A stretch of DNA of 64,000 nucleotides from contig NZ_CP084606.1 of NCBI RefSeq assembly GCF_022376835.1, positions 2,412,501-2,476,500 on the forward strand, in the 5' to 3' direction. Below, in pieces: positions 18,323-26,600 of the stretch. The translations under genes and the position numbers were made by a program. The notes beneath the pieces are model-generated. The model was not told the origin of the DNA and made no database searches. It saw only the letters and a program-made list of their open reading frames with translations. Source of the DNA: Brucepastera parasyntrophica (lineage in GTDB: Bacteria > Spirochaetota > Spirochaetia > Treponematales > Treponemataceae). How positions within the stretch are numbered: the first letter of the stretch is position 1; each line of letters opens with the position of its first letter.

Positions 18323-19101
18323 AAATAATCACGATATGCCAGAAGAAAGGCGGGAACGGGAAAAGTACGAGCTGTCAGAACCTTGCGGCTTCTTTTGCGG
18401 CAAAGGGGAAGCGTGTGCTGGTGGTAGACCTGGACGAACAGGGAAACACCTCAAGCACGATGGGAATACTGCGGAAGCATCTCACGGTTGACGCCGTCCT
18501 TGCCGGGGAAGAAGATATTCTGTTTGGAGCAGCCCTTCCAGTCTGGGACGGAGAAGGAGTGTGCTACCTGGGAACGCGCGGCGGACTTTCGGGCGTGATG
18601 AAATACCTGGACGGCGAGACCGGCGGCCACCTGATACTGAAGGAACGGCTTGCGGTGGTGAGGGGCCAGTACGACTACTGTTTCATAGATACGGCGCCCA
18701 GTATGAACATCCTGACCCTCAATGCGCTGTGCGCGAGTGACGGGGTATTCATCCCACTGTCGAGTAAATACTTTTCGCTGAAGGGCCTCGTGCAGACGAT
18801 GGAAAGCATCGAGAAGGTGCAGAAGCGGCTGAATGAAAAGTTGCGAGTCCTCGGGATGGCCTTTGTGATACACGACGGGCGGAGCGGCCTTGCCTCTGAA
18901 GTGATAGGGAAGGTGAAGGAAGAATACGGGGAGTTAGTGTTTCAAACGATAGTGAACCAGAACATCCGGATAGAGGAAGTACAAGTTTCAGGAAGGTCAA
19001 TCATATATGCCGACCGCAGTGACCGGGCCGCGTTCCGGGGGGCGATGCGGGGCGCGGCGCAGTATGAGGCGTTGGCGGCGGAACTGCTAGAGCGGCTGTA
19101 A
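18319..19101 (+). CDS. ParA/Soj-type partition ATPase
   Basis: 260 residues, intact. It has the deviant Walker A KKGGNGKST near residue 9 (both lysines of the ParA signature), VVDLDEQGN as A' motif near residue 37, and FIDTAPS as Walker B near residue 112. The fold and length match Soj/ParA of plasmids and integrative elements, which move DNA cargo over the nucleoid in an ATP-dependent way with a ParB/centromere partner. No ParB is visible in the unit; the small DUF5659-like gene just upstream, or one of the XRE proteins, might substitute (inference). GGAGG precedes the ATG by 6 nt. ParA implies that the element can exist at least transiently as a replicon. Confidence 0.9.
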   Translation: MKIITICQKKGGNGKSTSCQNLAASFAAKGKRVLVVDLDEQGNTSSTMGILRKHLTVDAVLAGEEDILFGAALPVWDGEGVCYLGTRGGLSGVMKYLDGETGGHLILKERLAVVRGQYDYCFIDTAPSMNILTLNALCASDGVFIPLSSKYFSLKGLVQTMESIEKVQKRLNEKLRVLGMAFVIHDGRSGLASEVIGKVKEEYGELVFQTIVNQNIRIEEVQVSGRSIIYADRSDRAAFRGAMRGAAQYEALAAELLERL

Positions 19102-19105
19102 GCGT

Positions 19106-20890
19106 ATGGCAAAGAAAAAACTACTGGAAGAGTTCAGTCTGAAAGGCGACCTGATAGACCAGATCAGTGAAGAAGCGGAGAGAGAAAACACTCCGGTCAT
19201 GGACACCTTGCCGCCTGTGGAACCGGCGGCCATTTCTGAAGAGACTCAGGCCGCGACTGTCACACCTGAAGAAGTACCGGCCGGAGCGGTTGCTCCGGAA
19301 GGGATTGAGGCGCGGGAAGTATCGTTCAGCCGGGACGGACTGTTTCATGTGTTCAGAAGCGGGGATATCAGTTACCGCATTGGCGGGGTAAAACCTCTTT
19401 TTGTAACGAGCCTCAGGGTAAACATCCGGGCTGCGAACAGCCGCCACGCGGGTACCGGCGGAGTCAGTTATTATGATTCGATAGATTTGTACGCCGCTCG
19501 AGGCCGGGTGAACTTTGCGCAAGGGGTGTACCGTACCTGGGGCGCGGTGCCGGCGCGTGTGGAACAGGACTTGATACTGATCCTTGAAAAACTGGAAGCG
19601 GAGAGGGACGCGGCTCTGGTGAGGAAACCAGAAGCGGAACAGAGCGCGGTCAGTGAAGCGGATCGGCGGCTTGCGCTTGAACTCCTTGAAGACGCGAACC
19701 TGTTTGACCGGATAGCGGACGACCTGACGGAATTGGGATATGTTGGCGAGGAACTCAATAAACAGCTCATGTACATCTGCGCGTCCAGCCGGAAGCTTGA
19801 TGACCCGATCAGTGTGATGATCTTGAGCCAGTCGGCGAGCGGGAAAAGTTTTCTGGTTGATACGGTGAAGCGTCTGATGCCTCCTGAAGAAGTGGTTGCG
19901 GTGACGAGTCTTTCAGACCAGGCGTTGAACTACATTGACAACCTGACCCACAAGTTTCTGGTGCTTGGGGAGGCCGTTCACGGGGAAGTGATAGAATACC
20001 AGATACGGGAGATGTTAAGCGGGAAGGAACTCTCCCGGCTGGTAACGGTGAAGGATGAAGAGACGGGGAAAATGGCGAGCCGGGTAGTGAGGACGCCGGT
20101 GATAGTCTCAAGCGTGATGAGCGGGACAAACCACGCGGTGAACCCTGAGAACGCGTCTCGGTGTTTTGTGATACACACAGATGAAAGCCGTGAACAGACG
20201 GAGCGGATACAGAGGAGCCAGCGGGAAAAGTATTCACTTGAGCGGCTTCGTAGCGGCAACGAGAAGCGGAACCGGATTATACGTCAGCACCGCGCGGCCC
20301 AGCGTCTCCTTGAAAAGAAGCACATCGTGAATGAGTTCGCGCCGCTGCTTGACTTCCCGACAAGTCTGATGCGGATGAGGCGGGACCATGACCGGTTCCT
20401 TGACCTGATAGCCTGCGTGTGTTTCCTGAGGCAGTACCAGAAAAAAGAAGTGCATGACGGAGAGGTGAGATACATCAGATGTGACCTTGAAGACTACCGG
20501 ATAGCATACCGGATAATGGTGTCCGCGATACTTGCGGACACGATACGGGAACTGCCGGCGGGAGCGCAGCTGTTGTATGAAGAAATACGGGAATATGCGC
20601 AAAAGGCGGCGGAGAAGCAGGAGCTTGAAGTGACGCAGGTGGTAATGACCCAGCGACAGATACGGGAGTACACGGGGTTGAGCCAGACGGCGGTGCGGAT
20701 GGGGATCAGACAGCTGGTTGAGTATGAATACCTGATCGTAAGCCGGGGCGGGCGGGAGCGGAGCAAGGGGTTTTACCGTCTGGCCAGTGATGAAAGCCTG
20801 AAAGGGGCAGACCTGTCGATGATACCGACGCCTGATGAGATGCGGGAACTGATGAAAAAAAAGAAAACTGCACCAACTGCGCAAAACTGA
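19106..20890 (+). CDS. Primase/helicase-like P-loop ATPase of the element
   Basis: 594 residues. The N-terminus (~1-75) is low-complexity and acidic. Residues ~80-150 (SYRIGGVKPLF...DSIDLYAARGRVNFA) resemble the region that follows the zinc-finger/toprim part in mobile-element primases. A Walker A motif SASGKS lies near residue 247, with sensor-like FLVLGEA downstream. The C-terminus (~490-560) looks like a winged helix (RQIREYTGLSQTAVRMGIRQ). No zinc finger or toprim motif is present, so it is more likely a helicase or loader than a primase. It sits 4 bp after parA and probably belongs to the same transcript, as the replication gene of the element. The assignment is by motif, not by firm family recognition. 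Confidence 0.65.
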   Translation: MAKKKLLEEFSLKGDLIDQISEEAERENTPVMDTLPPVEPAAISEETQAATVTPEEVPAGAVAPEGIEAREVSFSRDGLFHVFRSGDISYRIGGVKPLFVTSLRVNIRAANSRHAGTGGVSYYDSIDLYAARGRVNFAQGVYRTWGAVPARVEQDLILILEKLEAERDAALVRKPEAEQSAVSEADRRLALELLEDANLFDRIADDLTELGYVGEELNKQLMYICASSRKLDDPISVMILSQSASGKSFLVDTVKRLMPPEEVVAVTSLSDQALNYIDNLTHKFLVLGEAVHGEVIEYQIREMLSGKELSRLVTVKDEETGKMASRVVRTPVIVSSVMSGTNHAVNPENASRCFVIHTDESREQTERIQRSQREKYSLERLRSGNEKRNRIIRQHRAAQRLLEKKHIVNEFAPLLDFPTSLMRMRRDHDRFLDLIACVCFLRQYQKKEVHDGEVRYIRCDLEDYRIAYRIMVSAILADTIRELPAGAQLLYEEIREYAQKAAEKQELEVTQVVMTQRQIREYTGLSQTAVRMGIRQLVEYEYLIVSRGGRERSKGFYRLASDESLKGADLSMIPTPDEMRELMKKKKTAPTAQN

Positions 20891-20982
20891 GTATGCGCAG
20901 TTTAGAAGGTTTAACTCCTTGTACATGAATGAATTACCAAACTGAGCAGGGAATTCCTGAGGGAGAAAGGGGGGAGAAAAAA

Positions 20983-21942
20983 ATGAGTTTTATATTGAGT
21001 GAACCGTATGCGCGAGTGTATGAATCCTTTATGGCTTTTGCCTCCCTGAGAGTAACGGGACAGGGCTATGGGACGCTTGAAAAAAATGTACGTCTCGTTC
21101 TCAAATGGTTTGAGAGAGAGGACATCATCCTTGAAGAAGCGACGATACAGGACGCGCTGTCGTTCCGGTATGCCGAAAGTTCCCGGACAAAAAAAGACGG
21201 CAACCCGGTGAGTTCAGGGACGGTATGCAACCGGCTGAAGGCGGCACGCAGTGTGTTCCGGTGGATGGTACTCAAAGAGATGCGGAAAACAAATCCGTTT
21301 GACGAAGTGAAAAACCCGCGCGTGGGCGAACCCTTGAGCCGGAATGTACTCACTGAAGCGCAGATGGGAGTATTGCTTGAAAAGCTTACCGCCTTTGATG
21401 AGGCCGGAGACGAAAAGCGGCGGGTGAGGCGGTACCGAGTGCATGTGATAGCGGAAGTGCTGTACGCTTCAGGCTTACGGATAGCCGAGGCGGCAAGCCT
21501 CATACCTGATAATGTTGATGTGCGCCAGCGGCTGATATATGTGCCTGAGGGGAAAGGGCAAAAAGCGCGCGTTGCGTTTCTGACTTCCTATGCCAGTGAT
21601 GTATTGCGGCTGTACCTTGAAGAAGGCCGCGCTTTTGTGTTCGGTTCCTATGACCGGCCGAACAGCCACACGCTGTTCGGGGCGTGGCACGGGAGGCTGA
21701 TGGCTGTGGTGAATGAGGAGGTGGAAGCGGTATGCCGGAGCCTTGACCTGCCGGTCATCACGAGCCACGGGTTCCGCCATTCGCTGGGGACGCACCTATT
21801 ACGGAACGGGTGTGACATGAGGCACATCCAGGCCATACTGGGTCATGAGCGGCTTGCGACCACTGAAGTGTACACACGAGTTGATAAGGATGAACTGAGG
21901 GAAAGTCTTGATACCTTTCACCCGAGGAGGATGCACGGATGA
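20983..21942 (+). CDS. Tyrosine recombinase 1 (phage integrase family)
   Basis: 319 residues. The N-terminal ~120 form a SAM-like core-binding domain and the C-terminal part is the catalytic domain. The catalytic set is complete: Arg in YASGLRIAEA, Lys in PEGKGQK, HGFRHS (His and second Arg), LGHERL (His), and the nucleophilic Tyr in TTEVYTRV. The ATG has GGGGGGAG at 7 nt. It is followed by a second recombinase with an ATGA overlap, so the two are made in equal amounts and may act as a XerC/XerD-like heterotetramer. Role: excision and integration of the element at the rhs NPLR codons (inference from gene content and junctions). Confidence 0.93.
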   Translation: MSFILSEPYARVYESFMAFASLRVTGQGYGTLEKNVRLVLKWFEREDIILEEATIQDALSFRYAESSRTKKDGNPVSSGTVCNRLKAARSVFRWMVLKEMRKTNPFDEVKNPRVGEPLSRNVLTEAQMGVLLEKLTAFDEAGDEKRRVRRYRVHVIAEVLYASGLRIAEAASLIPDNVDVRQRLIYVPEGKGQKARVAFLTSYASDVLRLYLEEGRAFVFGSYDRPNSHTLFGAWHGRLMAVVNEEVEAVCRSLDLPVITSHGFRHSLGTHLLRNGCDMRHIQAILGHERLATTEVYTRVDKDELRESLDTFHPRRMHG

Positions 21943-22928
21943 CCAGTGAGGCGGCGGTATTTCTGGTGATGAGGCTGATGGAAGAGGAACTCATCGGGCT
22001 GAGGCTGAAGGAACACACGAGGCGGATGATACGAGCCGACCAGGACATGTTCTTACGGTTTCTTGATGGCCGGGACATGAGGGAGGCGGGGAAGGCTGAA
22101 CTGATACGGTACCATGAACACCTGTGTACGCTTGTGTCAAAGCGGAGCGGGGAGCTGTTGAGCGTCAATACCATTCATGACCGGTTCTATAATGCCTGCC
22201 GTCTTTTTTCCGTGATGTACCGCTCGGGACTTATTAAAGAGAACCCTGCGCAGGGCCTTGAGCTGGATATACCCCGGCGGAGCGGAATGATACGGCGGCC
22301 GCTGACACGCGATGAAATAACGAGGTTCCTTGAAAGCCTTGACACCACGGCGGAGCTGGGCTTGAGAGACCGGACACTGTTTGAGCTGATATACTCGTCG
22401 GGACTGCGGGTAGCGGAGGCTGTGGGCCTGAAGTTGAGTGATATTAATCTTGACCGGCGGGAAATTATTGTGAGGGGTAAGGGAGAGCGTGAGCGGCTGG
22501 TACCGGTGTCGCGTCTTTCGGCGGCGTTTCTGGAGCTGTATCTGGGCAGGAGGCCGAAGGGGGAAGACGGGTGGGTATTTCCCGGAGGAAGCCGGGGGCC
22601 GAAGACCGGGGGTAGCCTGCGCACTGGGACTGTGAGCGAGAGGTTCCGTCTCCTGTTACGGAAGTTTGAAATGGACAGGGCGGAAATCTCGACGCACTCG
22701 ATACGGCACAGTACGGCCACGCACTTACTTGAGAACGGGGCGAGTGTGCGGCATGTGCAGGAATTGCTGGGACACAAGAGCATAGAGACGACGGTGAGGT
22801 ACACCCACCTGCAGATAGACGGACTGGCGAAGATATACCGGAAGTACCACCCGAGGGAGCATGAACTGTTTGAGGCCGTGGACGAGGAGTATTTGAGGAG
22901 GTTCCAGGCATTGCTTGGCGGCACATAG
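21939..22928 (+). CDS. Tyrosine recombinase 2 (phage integrase family)
   Basis: 329 residues with the complete catalytic set: Arg in YSSGLRVAEA, Lys in [21 protein letters not shown] and Tyr in TTVRYTHL. The protein is closer in style to XerD than recombinase 1 is, with an RKYHPREHE tail after the Tyr that could swap between subunits as in Xer tetramers. GAGGAGG lies 8 nt upstream of the ATG, inside the end of recombinase 1. The G5 run at 22594-22598 is G4 in copy 1, where the gene is broken. It is the only intact copy of this gene in the window. Confidence 0.93.
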   Translation: MTSEAAVFLVMRLMEEELIGLRLKEHTRRMIRADQDMFLRFLDGRDMREAGKAELIRYHEHLCTLVSKRSGELLSVNTIHDRFYNACRLFSVMYRSGLIKENPAQGLELDIPRRSGMIRRPLTRDEITRFLESLDTTAELGLRDRTLFELIYSSGLRVAEAVGLKLSDINLDRREIIVRGKGERERLVPVSRLSAAFLELYLGRRPKGEDGWVFPGGSRGPKTGGSLRTGTVSERFRLLLRKFEMDRAEISTHSIRHSTATHLLENGASVRHVQELLGHKSIETTVRYTHLQIDGLAKIYRKYHPREHELFEAVDEEYLRRFQALLGGT

Positions 22929-23008
22929 TATTTATGATACTGTGAATTTAGAGGAAACAGGAAACCTCATTGAATTCACTGGGGTTAAAATCTATAAGGA
23001 AAATGGGT

Positions 23009-23875
23009 ATGGCAAAAGAAAAACAGCAAAAAGCGGTAATGACGGTACAGGGAAGTGAGATAACAGTATTTTCAACAAAAAACGAAGACTATATTTCCCT
23101 GACTGATATGGCCAGGTATAAAAATGCCGAAGCCACCGGCCTTGTTATTTCCCATTGGCTTAGCAGTCGGTACACCGTCGAGTTCATGGGATTATGGGAA
23201 CAACTGCATAACCCGGATTTTAATGTAACGGAATTCCGTAACATTAGAAATGAAAGCGGGAGCAATGGATTTGTCTTGTCGACGAAACAATGGATAGCAG
23301 CCACAAACGCCATAGGAATAACAGCAAAACCCGGCCGGTACGAAGGCGGAACCTTCGCCCACAGTGATATAGCGTTTGAGTTCGGAACCTGGCTGAGTCC
23401 GCAGTTCAAACTGTATTTAATTACAGAATTTCAGCGATTGAAAGCAGAAGAGGAAAAACAGATTTCAGTAGAATGGAATCTCCAGCGGACACTGGCAAAG
23501 ATAAATTACCACATCCACACAGATGCGATTAAGGAACACATCATTCCCCCGACGGTAACAAAAGCCCAGGCCAGCATGACCTATGCCTCCGAGGCGGATT
23601 TACTGAATGTGTCATTATTCGGGAAAACAGCCGGGCAATGGAGAAAGGAACATCCCAAGGCAAAGGGAAACATCCGTGATGATGCAAGTCTTGAACAGTT
23701 AGTGGTGTTGAGTAATCTGGAAAGTATCAACGCCTTGCTGATCCGGCAGGAAATGAGTCAGGGAGAGCGGCTTGTGTTACTGAATAAAACGGCCATAACG
23801 CAGTTGAAATCGCTGATAGGGAACCGGCAGATCAAGCGGCTCACTTCCGCAGATGTACAGAAAAAAATCCGTTGA
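23009..23875 (+). CDS. KilA-N domain DNA-binding protein
   Basis: 288 residues from the ATG with AAGGA at 8 nt; an in-frame ATG at 22970 lacks a ribosome site. Residues ~10-125 carry the KilA-N pattern (YISLTDMARYKN, WLSSRYTVEFMGLWEQLHNPDF, KPGRYEGGTFAHSDIAFEFG, WLSPQFKLYLITEFQRL). The KilA-N domain is a DNA-binding module common in phages and mobile elements. The C-terminal half is helical and ends with a basic segment (NRQIKRLTSADVQKKIR). It lies 81 bp after recombinase 2 and next to the element end, so it might act as a directionality or regulatory factor (inference). Confidence 0.88.
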   Translation: MAKEKQQKAVMTVQGSEITVFSTKNEDYISLTDMARYKNAEATGLVISHWLSSRYTVEFMGLWEQLHNPDFNVTEFRNIRNESGSNGFVLSTKQWIAATNAIGITAKPGRYEGGTFAHSDIAFEFGTWLSPQFKLYLITEFQRLKAEEEKQISVEWNLQRTLAKINYHIHTDAIKEHIIPPTVTKAQASMTYASEADLLNVSLFGKTAGQWRKEHPKAKGNIRDDASLEQLVVLSNLESINALLIRQEMSQGERLVLLNKTAITQLKSLIGNRQIKRLTSADVQKKIR

Positions 23876-23881
23876 GATTTC

Positions 23882-23910
23882 TTGTTTGTGATGATAAAGC
23901 ATGATATACT
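23882..23910 (+). promoter_or_regulatory. Outward promoter at right end of copy 2
   Basis: TTGTTT, 17 bp, TATACT, directly after the KilA-N stop and 100 bp before the leader ORF. It would transcribe out of the element into the displaced tip 2 and its neighbours. Confidence 0.5.
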
Positions 23911-24009
23911 TTTTTACAGCCGTTGGCAGATGAGGAAGGATGAAAGCGAATCCCGATAACCCCCGGTAAATCCCTGAAAAACCCGGAAAAAAGGTACAGA
24001 ACAAAAGAG

Positions 24010-24828
24010 ATGACAGAAGCGTTTGCAGTAGTACAAAAAAGAGGTGTCCCACTCAGACTCATAAAGACCCGGAAAACCCCAGGGGAAAAAAATGCTGCAT
24101 GGAAAAACACGCTAACACACGGAAAGACACAGTTGTTTTACAATGAGTTCCGGAGGGAGCGAGGGCTTTTATTTTTGCAATTGAGTCCTGGGGAGAACCC
24201 GTTAAGGTTTGTGGATCCGACAGGGTTGAATGATGAAGAACCTGAAACAAAAGCCGTCCCATATTTTAAAAATTTGGGTGAAATGTTCGAGGCTTTTATG
24301 GCAGGAAATAATAAGGCAAGAGAGGCAATCATTGGAACCCAAGCTAATGATGCACTTAATTCTGGAGAACATGTTCTTGTCGATGAATCTGCTAGCGAGG
24401 GGAATGGTGGGAAAGGGTTATATTTAAAAGCAGAAGCTGATTTACGTCTTGATCAAGGTGAATTGAATGTGAATGCAGAGGCAGGTGGAGCAAAGATTTC
24501 TGGAACCACAAAGCCAATATTCGAGTCAGTAAAAAAGAATTTTAAGGTGGAATTAGAAGGCGAGATAAAAGGTGCAGCCGCGGATGCTTTTATCGGTATG
24601 AAAGAAAATTCTTTAGGTATTGAAGCTGTCGTATCGTTAATTGATTTTTCTGGATCTATAAATTTAAGGATTTTTAGCAATACAATAAAGATCGGTGGAA
24701 ATGTATATATTGGTGGAATAGGTGCAGGGGCAAGCTTCGGATTAAAAAACACTATAAAAGCTGCAAAAGGTGTTGGCTTTGGACTTTTCCTACAAGTAAT
24801 ACCAAATGAAGCGGAGTCTCAACAATGA
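24010..24828 (+). CDS. Element leader fused to displaced Rhs tip 2
   Basis: 272 residues: 66 from the element (ending GENPLR) and then FVDPTGLNDEEPE..., a tip different from tip 1. The tip is rich in Gly and short beta-like stretches (GGNVYIGGIGAGASFG) and ends NEAESQQ. It shows no catalytic motif that I recognise. The frame runs straight across the element boundary at 24206. Without the element this tip would follow the Rhs core as ...NPLRFVDPTGL. A membrane-type immunity gene overlaps its stop (ATGA). Related glycine-rich remnants lie at 26740-27368 and 32587-32712. Confidence 0.65.
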   Translation: MTEAFAVVQKRGVPLRLIKTRKTPGEKNAAWKNTLTHGKTQLFYNEFRRERGLLFLQLSPGENPLRFVDPTGLNDEEPETKAVPYFKNLGEMFEAFMAGNNKAREAIIGTQANDALNSGEHVLVDESASEGNGGKGLYLKAEADLRLDQGELNVNAEAGGAKISGTTKPIFESVKKNFKVELEGEIKGAAADAFIGMKENSLGIEAVVSLIDFSGSINLRIFSNTIKIGGNVYIGGIGAGASFGLKNTIKAAKGVGFGLFLQVIPNEAESQQ

Positions 24829-25156
24829 AACGGTTTTTTGCAAAGGTTTATGGAATAATATTTTTGTTACTATTATTCTGACAATTGGCTTGCGAATACA
24901 AACAAAAGAAATAAATGGCGTAGCTATTGAAGGCTATAAGGAGGATGGAATCTATTATTTATTAACTTATGATCTAGTTTATGTTGAAACAACAGGGATA
25001 ATATGGTATTCAAATCTTATATTGACGATTTCAACACTTGTCTTGTGGTTATTAAGTGGAAGCGGAATAATATTTTTTATCTTGGCATATGGGTTCCCTT
25101 TTGCAAAAAAAGTAAATGATGAGAGGAGCGATTATAATAAACGTTTTAAGAATTAA
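24825..25156 (+). pseudogene. Immunity-type membrane protein for tip 2, frameshifted
   Basis: The ATG overlaps the stop of tip 2. After MKRFFAKVYGIIFLLLLF the frame closes at 24881, while the homologous sequence continues one frame over (LTIGLRIQTKEINGVA ... FILAYGFPFAKKVNDERSDYN) to 25156, giving ~110 residues with two or three hydrophobic helices. A paralogue with the same ending (FMLAYVFPFVEKANRGRREYN) lies at 32715-33047. The stop codon is followed at the very next base by Rhs core sequence. Confidence 0.65.
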
Positions 25157-25900
25157 TGGTATGACAGTAGTCTCGGGAAGTTCATAACTGAAGACCCTGC
25201 CAGAGACGGAACGAACTGGTATGAGTACTGCAGGAATAACCCGCTGAGGTTTGTGGATCTGGATGGTTTATCGGCTTTCACCGCTTTAATTAATACAGCC
25301 AAAAAGGTATGGAAATTTGCGAATGGGCCTGCTGTTGCTTTGTTTTCTTACACAAAACCCCTGGGAGAAACTTATGAAGCACCCCGTTCTCTATACCAGA
25401 AAAGTAACTTTTCAATAAAGGGTGAAGAAATAACGGCATGGGATAATATAATGAATGTTATGAGTATAATACCCGGTATTCCAAGTATGCTGGGCTTCTT
25501 ATACTCCATTTCCCCAAGAAATGAGGTAGAGTCAAGTTTAGTTGATGATTACTCGCGAAAGGCTTTTGTTAATGGTGCTGAAACAGAAATTACACGGATT
25601 AATAATGAGTTAGAACAGTTAGATGACAATAAATATGATGGAAGTAAGATCAACAAAAAAGGTCAATCATATAAAGAATTTCTTGACGAACAAAAGAATC
25701 TGTTAAAATCAGAACTTGATGAAAACCGTGTATATGATGAAAAATATGTAAAGTCCATAGAAAGGACTGTAGAATACTACACTCCGGCAGCCTCAACCAG
25801 AGGAAAAGTTGAGCCCTATGATGATGACAAATGGCGGCCCAGTGAAATTTCAAAGGTCAAACCAATAGATTATCAGAAAATATTTATGGAGGAGGAATAA
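25157..25900 (+). CDS. Displaced Rhs core fragment with tip 3
   Basis: Open from 25157 with WYDSSLGKFITEDPARDG...NNPLRFVDLDGL, then a 215-residue tip. There is no ATG in the core fragment; the GTG of the Val in FVD (25253) is the only obvious start. The tip has a hydrophobic stretch (IMNVMSIIPGIPSMLGFLYSI) followed by a charged, helical C-terminal half. No toxin family recognised. It resembles an orphan Rhs tip left behind after tip exchange and usable by recombination with an upstream core. Confidence 0.7.
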   Translation, partial: WYDSSLGKFITEDPARDGTNWYEYCRNNPLRFVDLDGLSAFTALINTAKKVWKFANGPAVALFSYTKPLGETYEAPRSLYQKSNFSIKGEEITAWDNIMNVMSIIPGIPSMLGFLYSISPRNEVESSLVDDYSRKAFVNGAETEITRINNELEQLDDNKYDGSKINKKGQSYKEFLDEQKNLLKSELDENRVYDEKYVKSIERTVEYYTPAASTRGKVEPYDDDKWRPSEISKVKPIDYQKIFMEEE

Positions 25901-25902
25901 TA

Positions 25903-26517
25903 TTGAAGGTTTCAAGAAAACTGTACTGGCTGTTTTATTTTTTTATCAGTCTCCCTATCGGTATTCTTGGTTTTTTCGGTATTCGTGTGGGGAACTTTTT
26001 ATACCGAAATAATACTCAGCCGGTATTATCATATTCTGCAATAAAACCGGGAGAGTATAGCTTGCATGATTATGTAACCGGTACAGGTATAGGCATTCTT
26101 GAAGTCAGTCAAATTGTTCCTGATGATGAAATGGTGGTCAATGTGATAGGCGAACAAGTATCTGGATATGATCCGATGTTCAGTGAAAGTAGTGAGCTTG
26201 GAAAATATGAATTTTCAGAGTTGGAATTAACAGACTGTAAACTTTATATGGAAGAATTTAAGGATGAAACTTATTGGGTCGGACCATATGGTCAAAACTA
26301 TGCGGTAATTATAAACATGATAGAGGATAAACTCAGGCGACCTGTCCCGGAGGCTATTCAGGGAGAGAAACGAACATATTATTTATTTACACTTATTGAT
26401 AGTGATGCGTTAAAAATATTGAAGAGTGAAGGTTCTGGAAATTCTGTTCGAAAAAAACTTTTGAGCAGCCGGTATGAAAGCCAGTATTCCGGAATATTTT
26501 ATGCTTCAAGTGAATAA
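25903..26517 (+). CDS. Candidate immunity protein for tip 3, membrane-anchored
   Basis: 204 residues, TTG start with a strong GGAGGAGGAA just upstream, 2 bp after tip 3. There is one N-terminal helix (LYWLFYFFISLPIGILGFFG), then an extracytoplasmic domain of ~170 residues with no known motif. The position directly behind the tip supports an immunity role. The anchored domain suggests that the partner tip acts in the periplasm or at the membrane (inference). Confidence 0.65.
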   Translation: MKVSRKLYWLFYFFISLPIGILGFFGIRVGNFLYRNNTQPVLSYSAIKPGEYSLHDYVTGTGIGILEVSQIVPDDEMVVNVIGEQVSGYDPMFSESSELGKYEFSELELTDCKLYMEEFKDETYWVGPYGQNYAVIINMIEDKLRRPVPEAIQGEKRTYYLFTLIDSDALKILKSEGSGNSVRKKLLSSRYESQYSGIFYASSE

Positions 26518-26600
26518 TTGCTAGTTTAGGTATTGGTATCAGGAAGATGGACGGCTCCGAACCCTGAAAGAATGTGGTAGTACAGTTAAGAGGTTTCAGG

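Larger units (their letters stand above)
14684..24205 (+). mobile_element. Tandem 9.5-kb Rhs-tip integrative element, copy 2 (intact)
   Basis: 9522 bp, all genes intact. It begins at GGTACCTAG and ends at ...CCGTTAAGG, where it meets GGTTTGTGGATCC of a different tip (tip 2). Removing both copies would join the core codons ...CCGCTGCGG to TTTGTGGATCC, exactly the sequence type seen in the neighbouring displaced cassettes (for example near 26722). The copy1/copy2 junction is what a circular intermediate of the element would contain. Tandem copies could come from repeated site-specific insertion or from unequal crossing-over. Confidence 0.8.

Noticed and set aside
5167..24205. A complete prophage
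   Set aside because: KilA-N, integrases and XRE regulators occur in phages, but there are no capsid, terminase, portal, tail or lysis genes.
5167..24205. An IS or DDE transposon
   Set aside because: No DDE transposase, no terminal inverted repeats and no obvious target duplication. Junctions fit site-specific recombination.
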